This document shows, one piece after another, positions 5,383-5,649 of a stretch of 5,649 nt of DNA (position 1 is the stretch's first letter; every line of letters starts with the position of its first letter). Both the position numbers and the translations under genes were made by a program. The notes below the pieces were generated by a model that was given only the letters and a program-made list of their open reading frames with translations, was not told the DNA's origin and made no database searches. Source of the DNA: Candidatus Omnitrophota bacterium (GTDB lineage Bacteria > Omnitrophota > Gorgyraeia > Velamenicoccales > JABMQK01); NCBI GenBank assembly GCA_028712915.1, contig JAQTPJ010000068.1, positions 1-5,649 on the forward strand, read 5' to 3'.

Positions 5383-5649
5383 CTATCTTATCCCCACTTC
5401 TTCTTTTTTGCTGCCTTTGTAAATTTCAAGCGTGGTGGCTTTTTCCGGTTCAACCGGCTCAGTAAACGTTGGCTCCTGTGTTTCTTTTTGCGGCTGTGCC
5501 GGCGTTACAAGCTGCTGGCCCAACGTACTTAATATATACTGCCACAGCGCGTTTGCCTCAATAGGGGGAACTGATTCTACCGCTGTGTCCAGCGGCTGCC
5601 TTAAAATAAACCTCAGCGCCCCCTGTGTCATCGCGTAAGAAAGAATGGA
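5383..5649 (-). CDS. cpaB: CpaB/RcpC Tad pilus assembly protein, C-terminal 88 residues (N-terminus beyond window)
   Basis: The frame is open to the right edge: six codons (SILSYA) precede the first Met, so that Met is not the start and the gene begins outside the window. The visible part starts with a hydrophobic strand and TQGALRFILRQPLD, similar to the segment of CpaB/RcpC proteins in which a gene-product value is returned as a 'LRxP' element. It continues through a Pro/Glu/Gln-rich region (about 50-72 of the fragment) and ends in LEIYKGSKKEEV, like the C-terminal 'v-I-x-G-x-x-x-E-x-V' strand of the family. CpaB/RcpC is a periplasmic partner of the secretin, usually encoded just before it, as here: the TAG stop (5383-5385) abuts the ATG of cpaC with no gap. 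The identification rests on the short tail plus gene order. Confidence 0.78.
   Translation of the reverse strand, partial: SILSYAMTQGALRFILRQPLDTAVESVPPIEANALWQYILSTLGQQLVTPAQPQKETQEPTFTEPVEPEKATTLEIYKGSKKEEVGIR

Noticed and set aside
5383..5631. Stand-alone 82-residue gene starting at Met 5631
   Set aside because: Six in-frame sense codons continue upstream to the window edge and the content fits the tail of CpaB, so this is a partial gene rather than a small complete one.

Overview
The window reads as a piece of a Gram-negative (two-membrane) bacterial chromosome of moderate GC. All five genes lie on the minus strand and are described here in transcription order, from high to low coordinates. 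An outer-membrane secretin and a porin with a signal peptide both require an outer membrane. The domain fusions in the pilus genes are unlike the textbook Caulobacter or Aggregatibacter arrangement and suggest an uncultured or deep-branching lineage. Omnitrophota-like bacteria would fit, but that is only an impression and cannot be proven from this sequence.

Region 1 (5649 to 1529) is the distal part of a Tad/Flp (Cpa) type IVc pilus operon. It holds the C-terminal end of a CpaB/RcpC protein (cut by the window edge), an abutting CpaC/RcpA secretin, and, 23 bp further on, one 720-residue protein that joins a CpaE/TadZ-type MinD/ParA ATPase to a complete CpaF/TadA secretion ATPase. The secretin carries an extra C-terminal domain that reads as a TonB C-terminal domain. 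The run stops after the fused ATPase: the next gene has its own promoter and is unrelated, so the TadB/TadC platform proteins and the pilin must be encoded upstream or elsewhere.

Region 2 (1528 to 1) is a separate nickel-related unit. A canonical NikR repressor with all four nickel ligands is preceded by a good sigma70-like promoter. Its -10 box overlaps one arm of a perfect inverted repeat, GTGTTAC-N13-GTAACAC, which is almost certainly the NikR operator and implies autorepression. Downstream by 67 bp is an OprB-like outer-membrane porin (partial, running off the left edge) with a signal peptide and a short coiled coil ahead of the barrel. A degraded copy of the operator, with the same 13-bp spacing, lies just upstream of this porin. 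This raises the possibility that the porin belongs to the nickel regulon.

No RNA genes, CRISPR arrays, insertion sequences or convincing intrinsic terminators were found. No plus-strand reading frame looks like a real gene.
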